Shown piece by piece: positions 38,401 through 48,339 of a stretch of DNA of 64,000 bases. Made by a program: the position numbers and the translations under genes. Position 1 is the stretch's first letter, and the number at the start of each line of letters is the position of its first letter. Under the pieces are notes generated by a model. It had not been told where the DNA came from. It saw nothing but the letters and a program-made list of their open reading frames with translations, and did no database searches. The DNA is from Poa pratensis (taxonomy: Eukaryota; Streptophyta; Magnoliopsida; Poales; Poaceae), in the NCBI GenBank assembly GCA_947311845.1, contig CAMZMU010000055.1, positions 18,352,877 through 18,416,876 on the forward strand, written 5' to 3'.

Positions 38401-38708
38401 GGCAGTTCTCCTTTGGTGGGAGGATGCCCTCCTTTTCCAGCTGCGTGAGGTCCGCGTCGGTGATGGTGGAAGCTGCCCAGTTGCGGGATGATGCTTCCTC
38501 TCCCTCCTCCTCTGCCTCCGCCGCATCGCCCTCGTCGGAGGGCTGGGCATTCTTCTCTGCTTCGATGGGGTGGCCGCAGAACTTGTCGCCGCTGCCGCGC
38601 GAGATGCAGATGCATCCGCGGTGCTCGATCCCCTCATGGCCAGATCTTGTCCTCCGTCGCCGCCGCCGCCGCCGTTGCCGCTCCCGCGGTCGCATCGGAG
38701 CTCTCCAT
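35500..38708 (-). pseudogene. Antisense spliced gene with putative gypsy-type transposon domain
   Basis: On the minus strand, ATG at 38708 opens an Ala/Asp-rich leader. The conserved block ASTITDADLTQLEKEGILPP, ENCHWRSAYG and DERVLLVSHLL follows. After a lost base near 38322 it continues as SVLDYYGLQPHSVGPNSIL, then EFFKYCFTCKRQTEK, SINLRRGRDWYPK and SFFYCKDMAPVGK. This is the plant putative gypsy-type transposon domain (Transposase_28, PF04195, from memory). Downstream exons give a Lys/Arg/Pro-rich part (37543-37150), coiled-coil segments (36464-36170) and a C-terminal domain with an acidic Glu-rich end (36027-35500, stop at 35500). A second lost base is near 38195 (TACTAGGC). Such antisense genes between pol and the 3' LTR are known in Grande/Retand elements; their role is unknown. 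Confidence 0.8.
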
Positions 38709-39209
38709 GGGTGGGTGCGCAGGTGGTGGTGGTGGAGCTCGCCGGAGTTCAGATGGGATGGGCGCGAGGAGGACGATGAACAGGGAAATGAACCAGATGG
38801 AGAAAATCAGTTCCCCTTTTATGGGGGCCGTGCGCCGCGATTAGTGCGGTGAGATAACGTCGCGCGATTTTCGCCACGCGTCCCGCAACGGTCAGATATG
38901 GGCATCTTCTCCCGCACGCCTCGGAGATCGTGTGCGGAAAAATAGCAGTAATGGCGTCACAACGTCTCTTTGCTTGTCCAGACTGTCGTGGACTGGCTTT
39001 GACTGCGGTGACGTCATGACAAGACTCGACGCTGACAGAATCTTTCTGCCAGATTGTTCAAAGTGCAGGAGAGTTCGGCTTAATCCTTAAGGCAGACTGA
39101 ATGTCTCATTTTGGAATGCTCCAAGCTCTTCTGTCCGCCTTGCGCAAAGGCGAAAGCCCGTGTTTCACAAAGACGGCAAACGAAGAACTTAAACCTTTCC
39201 GGGGACTAC
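38709..39209. other. Antisense-gene promoter side and 3' end of the Tat-type element
   Basis: Lies between the antisense ATG and the right LTR, so it should contain the antisense promoter. The sense-strand bases just before the LTR (CCTTTCCGGGGACTAC, to 39209) are the candidate polypurine tract, though weakly purine-rich. No further gene is seen. Confidence 0.45.
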
Positions 39210-39714
39210 TGTGGAGGTTATGCCGAACGGGTATACCTGCCACGGTGGATAAAACCTGGCCCACCAAGGAGGCCCATCAGATAAAGCCGGAGGGCTTAAT
39301 GGAGAAGGCCTCATGGGCTTAGGCGCAAGGATAAGCTCTGGGCTGGCTTAGTGAAGTCCAAGACGAAGGCCTGGCTGCGTTCGCCTTAGGGAGCAAGTTA
39401 GGGTTTGTTACCGTGTTAGTCTAGGACTCGTGATCTAGGTCGGTTAAGGCTTTCCTTGTAGGGGAAGGCTTGGCGCCTTTATAAGCCAGCCTTCCAGCAG
39501 CCTTAGGGCACGCATACAATCTCATTGTAACCTGTACACATATTCTCCTTGAGTGAATTATAGCAGCACGTAGGATCTCGCCACCGTCGTGAGATCCGAA
39601 GCTGGGTAAGATCGTGTGTGCAATCCCGTCACTGGAACCCTCTACGTTCTTCCCCACCTCCTCTACGGTACGTATGAATCCATATAGTAGTTCCGCGTTA
39701 CCAATACCTCGACA
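39210..39714 (+). repeat. 3' LTR of the Tat-type element
   Basis: 505 bases identical by eye to the 5' LTR at 27629-28133. It is followed by GGGGT at 39715-39719, matching the target site on the left side. Confidence 0.93.
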
Positions 39715-39719
39715 GGGGT

Positions 39720-40167
39720 GTTTCCTTGTCTATTTAAAGTATTTGTTCTTCACACCCCATTTAAATTGTCGGATAGCTGATAATTAGTCGGTGCATTAAA
39801 ATGTCATGTCATCATGTGTTTGCGCATTGCACCGGTGTTATCCGTGTTTTTGATTGTTCCTCTCCGGTATTGTTTGTGCCTCGGTAGATCAAGGAGTGGA
39901 AGTGCCACCGCAGTATCGTGATGATCCGTACTACCAGCACATTGAGCAAGGCAAGCGTAATCCCCCCCTCTGAGCATATCTTATCCTATGTTTCCACAAA
40001 TATTTTCTCCACTATAATATTGCATGCGGTTCCAAATGTCAATTTCATTGGATTAGAGTATCCAATAGTTGCATTAAGTTTCCGATGCCAATACCTGTTT
40101 CCCACCTATTCTCCATAGGATTGTATTGTTGGCCTGAAATACTTAACTATGATATGTTGTTGCTTAG
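39720..40167 (+). repeat. 3' LTR of the chromovirus-like element, segment 2 of 3
   Basis: This 448-base piece lies between the two nested insertions. It continues the LTR interrupted at 27628 and runs to the CTTAG target site (40163-40167) of the next element. Assignment follows from the target duplications on both sides; the homologous part of the 5' LTR is deleted, so identity cannot be compared here. Confidence 0.75.
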
Positions 40168-41762
40168 TGATGACGTGAAACACACGTTCGTTGGGAGACC
40201 CCAAGAGGAAGGTATGATGTAGTCAGCAGCAAGTTTTCCCTCAGAAAGAAACCAAGGTTATCGAACCAGTAGGAGCAGCAACTCTTCAGAAGGTTGTCAA
40301 CGGCGCCAGAAAAATAGTGTTGTTGATGGGAGTCTGGACTGTTGACGTGGAATCTGCACACAACACAATCAAACTACTTTGACCCAACGAAACAGTGAGG
40401 TTGTCAATCTCACTGGCTTGCTGAAAACAAAGGATTAAACGTATGGTGTGGAAAATGAGTATTAAATTGCAGAGAATGAAAAAGGAATAGTTTGCAGTTT
40501 GTGGTTGTTTAATCAGTGTAAAAGAATGGACCGGGGTCCACAGTTCACTAGTGGTGTCTCTCCATAAAAGATAACTAACATGTTGGGTGAACAAATTACA
40601 GCTGGGCAATTGACGAATAGTGAGCGCATGACAATGCATATACATGACATGTTGACTACTATGATATTTAATTGGGCATTACGACATAATACATAGATCG
40701 TTATCCAACAACATCTATGACTAATAATCCACCGCCGGGTTGTCATCCGAGTCCCCATTGGTATTAAGTTGCAAGCAACGGATAATTGCATTAAGTAAAG
40801 TGCGTAATGTAAACAAACACATATGTCCGTGGACATAGCATCGTTAGGTTATCCCTAGTGGCAACAGCACATCCACAACCTTAGAACTTTCTGTCACTGT
40901 CCCAGGTTAAACGGAGACATGAACCCACTATCTAGCATAAATACTCTCTCTTGGAGTTACAAGCATCTACTTGGCCAAAGCATCTACGAGTAACGGAAAG
41001 CATGCAAGATCTTAAATAACATATAAGATAGATTGATAATCAACTTGACATAATATTCAATATTCATCGGATCCCAGCAAACACAACATGTAGCATTACA
41101 ATAATATGATCTTGATCATGTAGGGCAGCTCACAAGATCTAAACATGATGGCACAAAGTGGAGAGACAACCATCTAGCTACTGCTATGGACCCGTAGTCC
41201 AAGGATGAACTACTCACGCATCACTCCGGAGGCAGGCATGGCGATGTAGAAGCCTCCGGTGATGATTCCCCTCTCCGGCAGGGTGCCGGGAAGAGGTTCT
41301 GAACCCTCCCGAGCTAGGGTTGACGACGGCGGCGTCTCTGGAACTTTTCGTGGATATTTGCTCAGGTACTTAGGGTTTTCGCGTCGGGGGGAATAAGTAG
41401 GCGAAAGGGCGGCGGCTGGAGACCCGTGGGGCCCACACCACCCCAGGGCGCGGCAGAGGGGGGCCCCGCGCCCTGGCGTGTGGGGCCCACGTGGCTCCTC
41501 TCCGTCGCCTCTTTGGTCCGTCAGATGAGTTCTGGAAAAATAGGGACCCCGTGTAGTTTCGTCCAATTCCGAGAATATTTCCAGACTAGCTTTTCTGGAA
41601 TACAAAAACAGCAGAAAACAGGAACTGGCACTTCGGCATCTTGTTAATAGGTTAGTCCCAAAAAATGTATAAAAGTGATATAAAGTAGATGCAAAACATG
41701 TAGCAATTGGTATAAAACAAGCATGGAACATCAAAAATTATAGATACGTTTGAGACGTATCA
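40168..41762 (-). repeat. 3' LTR (left copy) of the non-autonomous element
   Basis: Starts TGATGACGTGAAACACACG and ends GACGTATCA on the plus strand. It matches 45423-47017 with roughly 15 differences, mostly single bases plus a few small gaps around 41420-41540. It contains an internal copy of the primer-site word at 40298-40317. Confidence 0.92.
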
Positions 41763-41800
41763 GCATCCCCAAGCTTAGTTCCTACTCGTCCTCGAGTAGG
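41763..41800 (-). other. Polypurine tract region of the non-autonomous element
   Basis: On the minus strand the last internal bases read AACTAAGCTTGGGGATGC immediately before the LTR start TGATACGTCTC. The GGGGATG core is the likely second-strand primer. It sets the orientation together with the primer site near 45400. Confidence 0.55.
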
Positions 41801-44510
41801 TAAACGATAAAAACAAGATAATTTTTGAGGTGACATGCTACTATCATAATCTTGATCATATAATATTGCAAGGCACATGTAAATGAATGAAGTGATCCAA
41901 GTCAATGGTCTATAATTTGCTATCAAATAGATAATGAGTAAACAATGAATCACACAAGCTAAACGTTTTCATGAATAGTACTTTCGAGACAAGCATCAAA
42001 CAGTTTTGCATAAGTGTTAACTCATAAAGCAATAGTTTCTAATAAAAGGTATTTAATCAACACAAAGGAAGAATTTAGTTTCAGCATTTGCTTCAACTTT
42101 CAACATATTTATCTCATGGATATTGTCAACACAAAGTAGTATAACAAGTCCAATACATTGCATATAACGCATGTTGTAACAAAATTGACACTAGTGTTTG
42201 CTTGTGGAAGACAGAAAGAATAGGAAAACTGACTCAACATAAAAGTAAAAGAAAGGCCCTTCGCAGAGGGAAGCAGGGATTAAATCATGTGCTAGAGCTT
42301 TTAGGTTTTTGAAAGCATATAGAGATTGCATAAAATATTTGATACTCCTCCCAACCTTGCTAACACAAGCCATGGCTAACCGAATCCTCGGGTGCCTTCC
42401 ATCAATCACATACCATGGAGGAGTATCTATTTTTGAGAGGTGTTTGTTAATTGTCAACGAATGGTAGCGGGTGAGAACAGTATTCTACCTGTCGAACGGA
42501 CTTTTAAGAGCGGCTCCCATGAAGGACGTTATTTCTACCAGCAAGGCAGATCATCCCTCTTTCTCTTTGGTTTACACACATTCAGGTATTTCACTGTTTG
42601 TCATTGCTTACTGATGAATCAGGGCAAAAGTGTGAAGAGAATTAATTGGTTAAAGTTGTAATTAATTGGGACTGGGCACCCCGTTGCCAGCTCTTTTTGC
42701 AAGTTATTGGATAAGCGGATGTATATGCCACTAGTCCAGGTGTAAAAGTCCACTCGACAAATAGAATAAAGAATAACCACACTAATTCCTCATGAGCTAG
42801 TAAACATTGACACAAAAAGGGAATAATAACATTTTGAATAATTTAAAGGTAGCACATGAAAAATTTACTTGGAGTGGCAAGGAAATACCACATATAGGTA
42901 GTTATGGTGGACACAAATGGCATGGATTTTGGCTCAAGGATTTGGATGCACGAGAAGCATTCCCTCTCAGTACAGAGTTTAGGCTAGCAAGGTTATGTAA
43001 GCAAACAAGAATATCAACCCGTACACCAAGTTTTATATGACAAACATATTGCAAACGTTATAAGACTTCATACCGTCTTCCTTGTTAACCAAACCCTGTT
43101 ATTAGAAAATATCTAGACCTTAGAGGTACCACTGATGCAAACCAAATTTTCAACAAGCTTTACGGTAGTTCTTCACTAATAGGCTTAACTCATGTGATGC
43201 ACAATTTAATCATGATCTACTTGTTAACTCAAAACAATTGACAAGCATCAAGTTATCCATTTTAGTGATCTACAAGATTAAGCAAGTTTTTCCTTATACC
43301 AATTACCACATGCAACATTTTCTGAACCAACCAAACACCAATCAATTTATTTCATCAACTCTCCAAACAAATATAAGTGAAGCAAGAGAGTACTTTCTAC
43401 AAAAGAAAGCTAATAGCTCTGACAAGAGATACATGAAAACAAGAGCTAAAAGCTGAACAGCGCTAGATATGAATACTCAACAAATATAAGTGAAGAATAG
43501 GAGTATTCTCATGAAAAAGCGGAGCGTGTCTCTCTCCCAATCAAGAATGCTAGGGTCCAGTCAAGCTTTATTGAAAATAAAAGTGCAATACTGAAAATAA
43601 AAGCACACAGACGCTCCAAGAAAAGCACATATGATGTGAAAGAATTAAAATATAGTTTCACTAGAGATGACCTGATAATTTTGACGATGAAGAAGGGGAT
43701 GCCCAAGCTTAGACGCTTGAGTCTTCTTGAAATATGCTGGGGAGATCCATGGGAGCCTCCCCAAGCTTAAGCTCTTCACTCTTCTTGATCCTATTATATC
43801 ATCCTTCTCTCTTGACCCTTGAAAACTTCCGTCACACCAAACTCAAAGTAGATCTCATTAGAGGGTTAGTGCATAAAAAAATTCACATGTTCTGTAAAGA
43901 CGCAATATGATTTGTTACTTTAAACATTAGCTACAGCCACTGATGTTATGTGAAGCTCTTCCACCCAAAAAAGAATTTCACTCAACACTAGTAAAAGAGA
44001 GAATGCGAAAAATAAAAAGGCATAATCTGTCTAAAACAGAACAGTCCGCAAAGACGAATTTTTTCGAGGCACTTACGACGCTCAGATCGAGAAACTCTGA
44101 ACTAATGAAAGTTTCAGACATTCATAAAGATTACGCACAAAAATTTCAGATTTTTTAACAATCTGGTGATTTTAGGAATTTCGTACAGTGAACAGCAAAA
44201 ATCTGTTTCTGCGCAGCAATCAAAATTAAGCATCATCTTATCATTAGAGGCTACTCTTGGCACAACAATGCGAGAAAATAAAGATACAAAGGAGTTGCTA
44301 CAGAAGTAAACAAACTCCTTGACTCAATAAAAGAAAAATTGCAGAAAAATAAAATGGGTTGCCTCCCATAAGCGCTTTTCTTTAACGCCTTTTAGCTAGG
44401 CACAAAGCATGCATCAAGTATTACCAAAGACATTGAAATCTCCTAACCTTTCGGTGGGATCGTCCTTCTTAATTGGAAAGAAGAACCTTCGATTAATAGG
44501 GTATTGAATT
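41801..44510. other. Non-coding internal region of the non-autonomous element
   Basis: About 2.7 kb, AT-rich, with many chance frames on both strands but no domain of reverse transcriptase, RNase H or integrase recognisable in any frame. This is the place where pol would lie in an autonomous relative. Confidence 0.6.
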
Positions 44511-45226
44511 TCATAAACCCATACTTTGCATTAATAAATACCCATTGTTCTTTAAAAAGGGTCTTCCAAGGACAATATTACCAGGAGATTTTGCAAGAAT
44601 CATAAAATTAACAGGGACAGTCTTATTCTGAATAGTAACCTTAACATCGTTAATAATCCCTATACTTTTTATGATTGTTCCATCCGCATGAAAATGAAAA
44701 ACAGGGTAACTAACCATATTATCATATTTTAATAAATCATAAACCATTTTTGGCATGATGGACATTGTAGAACCAAGATCACAGTAGGCACGGAACTTTT
44801 CATTACCAATATTAATCTCAATGAATGGTTCCCAATCATTTTTTAACTCAACTAAAGGTTGTTCTTTAGATTATGGCTCAGAGTTAAATCATCAATTGAC
44901 TTTTCTATTTTATCTAGCTTAGAGAATATCCCAGTTTCATCCACTAGTGGAAAAATTGCCAAACCACTCAAAATATTATGAGCTTTCATTGAATCAATCT
45001 CAGAAAAGGTTTCCCCTACCATGGTATCTAGAGCAAGTTGATAAACAGAAAATAAACCATGGTAGAAATTTTTTATAAGAACTCTCAAGTCCATCTTAGG
45101 TTGCACCTTCTTGTGCAATTCCAAAATTCTCGCCCAGGCATTCCTAAAGGATTCCCCACCTTCCTGCCTAAAAGTAATAATTTCTCCCACAGGTGGCACT
45201 ACGGAAAAAGGAGCAGAGCTAGACAT
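44511..45226 (-). pseudogene. Gag-protease of the non-autonomous element
   Basis: Reads on the minus strand from ATG at 45226 (SSSAPFSVVPPVGEIITFRQ), with a gag core ESFRNAWARILELHKK. A frame change near 44870 leads into an aspartic-protease-like domain: FRAYCDLGSTMSIMPK (Asp-Leu-Gly-Ser in place of Asp-Thr-Gly), then FMILAKSPGNIVLGRPFL. The frame ending at 44511 appears to lack one base near 44530 (TTAATGC, where TTAAATGC would continue as NAKYGFMKF). The product would be far shorter than a normal gag-pol and stops before any polymerase. Its retained coding sequence may still serve packaging. Confidence 0.75.
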
Positions 45227-45398
45227 GATGACTAACAGAAAACAAAACTGAAAATAAACTAAATGCAAGTAACTAATTTTTTTGTGTTTTTGATAATTGA
45301 AAGCAAACAAGATAAAATAAAATAAACTAAGCAAGACAAAAACAAAGTAAAGAGATTGGAAGCGTGAAACTCCCCTTGCAGAAGACTGCTGTCTCCCC

Positions 45399-45422
45399 GG
45401 CAACGGCGCCAGAAAAATAGCT
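45399..45422 (-). other. Primer binding site of the non-autonomous element
   Basis: On the minus strand, just inside the right LTR, the sequence reads CTATTTTTCTGGCGCCGTTG and continues CCGGGGA. TGGCGCCGTTGCCGGGGA is a widespread primer site among Athila/Tat-type plant Gypsy elements. The 20-base word CAACGGCGCCAGAAAAATAG (plus strand, 45401-45420) recurs inside both LTRs. Confidence 0.75.
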
Positions 45423-47017
45423 TGATGACGTGAAACACACGTTCGTTGGGAGACCCCAAGAGGAAGGTATGATGTAGTCAGCAGCAAGTTTTCCCTCAGA
45501 AAGAAACCAAGGTTATCGAACCAGTAGGAGCAGCAACTCTTCAGAAGGTTGTCAACGGCGCCAGAAAAATAGTGTTGTTGAGGGAGTCTGGACTGTTGAC
45601 GTGGAATCTGCACACAACACAATCAAACTACTTTGCCCCAACGAAACAGTGAGGTTGTCAATCTCACTGGCTTGCTGAAAACAAAGGATTAAACGTATGG
45701 TGTGGAAAATGAGTATTAAATTGCAGAGAATGAAAAAGGAACAGTTTGCAGTTTGTGGTTGTTTAATCAGTGTAAAAGAATGGACCGGGGTCCACAGTTC
45801 ACTAGTGGTGTCTCTCCATAAAAGATAACTAACATGTTGGGTGAACAAATTACAGCTGGGCAATTGACGAATAGTGAGCGCATGACAATGCATATACATG
45901 ACATGTTGACTACTATGATATTTAATTGGGCATTACGACATAATACATAGATCGTTATCCAACAGCATCTATGACTAATAATCCACCGCCGGGTTGTCAT
46001 CCGAGTCCCCCTTGGTATTAAGTTGCAAGCAACGGATAATTGCATTAAGTAAAGTGCGTAATGTAAACAAACACATATGTCCGTGGACATAGCATCGTTA
46101 GGTTATCCCTAGTGGCAACAGCACATCCACAACCTTAGAACTTTCTGTCACTGTCCCAGGTTAAACGGAGACATGAACCCACTATCTAGCATAAATACTC
46201 TCTCTTGGAGTTACAAGCATCTACTTGGCCAAAGCATCTACGAGTAACGGAAAGCATGCAAGATCTTAAATAACATATAAGATAGATTGATAATCAACTT
46301 GACATAATATTCAATATTCATCGGATCCCAGCAAACACAACATGTAGCATTACAATAATATGATCTTGATCATGTAGGGCAGCTCACAAGATCTAAACAT
46401 GATGGCACAAAGTGGAGAGACAACCATCTAGCTACTGCTATGGACCCGTAGTCCAAGGATGAACTACTCACGCATCACTCCGGAGGCAGGCATGGCGATG
46501 TAGAAGCCTCCGGTGACGATTCCCCTCTCCGGCAGGGTGCCGGGAAGAGGTTCTGAACCCTCCCGAGCTAGGGTTGACGACGGCGGCGTCTCTGGAACTT
46601 TTCGTGGATATTTGCTCAGGTACTTAGGGTTTTCGCGTCGGGGGGAATAAGTAGGCGAAAGGGCGGCGGCTGGAGAGGCCTGTGGGGCCCACACCACCCC
46701 AGGGCGCGGCAGAGGGGGGCCCCGCCCTGGCCACGTGTGGGGCCCACGTGGCTCCTCTCCGTCGCCTCTTTGGTCCGTCAGATGGTTCTGGTAAAATAGG
46801 GACTCCCGTGTAGTTTCGTCCAATTCCGAGAATATTTCCAGACTAGCTTTTCTGGAATACAAAAACAGCAGAAAACAGGAACTGGCACTTCGGCATCTTG
46901 TTAATAGGTTAGTCCCAAAAATGTATAAAAGTGATATAAAGTAGATGCAAAACATGTAGCAATTGGTATAAAAAAGCATGGAACATCAAAAATTATAGAT
47001 ACGTTTGAGACGTATCA
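45423..47017 (-). repeat. 5' LTR (right copy) of the non-autonomous element
   Basis: 1,595 bases matching 40168-41762, followed by the CTTAG duplication at 47018-47022. On the minus strand it begins TGATACGTCTCAAACG and ends at the TCATCA junction beside the primer site. Confidence 0.92.
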
Positions 47018-47022
47018 CTTAG

Positions 47023-48339
47023 CCATGCTTAGTTAAATGCTTAGCCGTCCGATGGATATTTCATGTTGGAAGCAGGTGTGAAATGTTCGGATGATGATGG
47101 AGAATTTGTGGTGACAGGTAATAAAATGCTTAAAGGTGGGGATGAGAGGCCACTTTGGTATGGTGGTGTTTTGTCTCACTCTCGCCGCCTAAGTGCGAGT
47201 TATTTACCTCTTGAACCAAGAATGAGCGCGCTTCCTTTCGGTGGGGTATATGGAGCCCTTGTCGACCGACTAACTTGGGCGGGACTAGCCAGGGTCCTCT
47301 AGTTTGAGCTTCCATTTGCGCGTGCGTTGAGATGGTGGCTAAGACAGAAATGAGGATGGTGGTGTTAGGAAAATGAGTGGCCACGGGGCAGGGGGTTGTG
47401 ATCCGCTGCTCCGTCCTCACTGATGATCCTGGGTTAGTCTTTAACAAGGTAAAGGTTGTAACCGTTCCCACTTAGCCGGCTTTCCCCGGAAGAGAGCTAC
47501 GTGTAGGCAATGAGCCGGGCGGTACCGAAGGTAAACACAGTGGACCCCTGCAGGGTTAAATCTTTTCGAAAAGCCGTGTCCACGGTTATGCAAGACTTGG
47601 GAAGTGAAGGTAAGATCATAGAATAACTTGAACAAAATGATTAAAAACTGGGTACTAGAGGTACCACTCATAAATGCAAGGTGAGCTTCCTCGAGGGTGA
47701 TTCGGGGAGGTGCCTTTGATGAACAGGTACAGTGGTTGATGATGGTTGATGATGAGAAAAGTGATCAAGAAAAGAGTCACTTCTTACCTCTTTTGAAAAT
47801 ACTCTGAATAGTCGATGCCATTGAGTTATGTTTTCATAAATAAAATCAGCTTTATGCAAAAGAGCCATAAAACCTTGAAAGCCTCATCGAGCTAAAGCTC
47901 TATATTTAATCTTGCGAGTTCGTCGAACTCAACGTCGTTTGTTTTGTTTCAGAGGAGGACTTCACCGACCTCGAAGGTGGGTTCTTTGTGGACGTCGATG
48001 AGTAGTCTGGGGTTCCCAGGTGGCAGCTTGGGACATCCCGGAACAGCTGGCGCTGGATGTTTATTTGTAGGCCTCTTAGGCCATAATTTGGTTCTTGTTG
48101 TGTAGAACAACCTAATTCGCTTCCGCATGTTGTACTGTTGGGTCTGTGACCTCTGGTTGTCATTTGCTATCTTTCTCTATTATAAGAGTTGAACTATAAT
48201 GATTTGTGTCGTAGAGTCTGTGATGTGCCAGTTGTCCCACAAGTCTTGATCTCTCTATTATGCTTTGATAGTGTGTCTGGTGGTATCGGATAACCGGGGA
48301 CACAGTATCACTGTATAGTAGTCAGGTCGGGGCGGCACA
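47023..48339 (+). repeat. 3' LTR of the chromovirus-like element, segment 3 of 3
   Basis: The last 1,317 bases of the LTR, ending GGGGCGGCACA at 48339. From 47168 onward it matches the 5' LTR remnant at 19842-21011 with about 3 percent difference. The next base, 48340, begins LINE coding sequence on the minus strand. Confidence 0.85.

Larger units (their letters stand above)
27629..39714 (+). mobile_element. Tat/Retand-type Gypsy retrotransposon, 12.1 kb, GGGGT target duplication
   Basis: A full-length element bounded by 505-base LTRs (27629-28133 and 39210-39714) that are identical by eye, with GGGGT on both sides (27624-27628 and 39715-39719). The order is gag, protease, reverse transcriptase, RNase H, a second (archaeal-type) RNase H, integrase. 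A 3' section then carries an antisense spliced gene before the right LTR. The double RNase H and the extra antisense gene place it in the Tat lineage near Retand/Grande. Identical LTRs mean very recent insertion, yet the sense coding frames are interrupted about ten times by small indels. Confidence 0.93.
40168..47017 (-). mobile_element. Non-autonomous LTR retrotransposon with gag-protease only
   Basis: Two 1,595-base LTRs (40168-41762 and 45423-47017) in direct orientation, about 1 percent different by eye, flanked by CTTAG at 40163-40167 and 47018-47022. The primer binding site beside the right LTR and purine tract beside the left LTR show that the element reads on the minus strand. The 3.66-kb internal region encodes a short gag and an aspartic-protease domain, then about 2.7 kb without coding sequence. 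No reverse transcriptase, RNase H or integrase is present. It must have been mobilised by enzymes of a related complete element. The TGGCGCCGTTGCCGGGGA primer site and LTR style suggest an Athila-related Gypsy family; this placement is inference. Confidence 0.92.
19842..48339 (+). mobile_element. Chromovirus-like Gypsy retrotransposon carrying two later insertions
   Basis: An LTR retrotransposon with the order gag, protease, reverse transcriptase, RNase H, integrase and chromodomain-like tail. After removing the two nested elements and their duplicated target bases it measures about 9.5 kb. The 3' LTR (starts TGTAATAGCCC at 26042, ends GGCGGCACA at 48339) is about 3.35 kb once reassembled. 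The 5' LTR keeps only its last 1,170 bases. Over that shared part I count roughly 30 differences, about 3 percent, so it is the oldest of the three nested LTR elements. Clade placement (Tekay/Del-like) rests on the integrase tail RILDEAERKTRNKTTKFLK, the TATCAGAGCC primer site and the long LTR. It inserted into the LINE whose coding sequence resumes at 48340. Confidence 0.85.

Noticed and set aside
38254..38852. Multiple overlapping frames of up to 187 residues around the antisense gene start
   Set aside because: They are alternate-frame shadows of the GC-rich first exon of the antisense gene; only the frame with STITDADLTQLEKEGILPP matches a known family.
48258..48339. C-terminal extension of the LINE ORF2 frame
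   Set aside because: The frame runs on into the LTR of the inserted Gypsy element by chance; LINE coding sequence stops at 48340.
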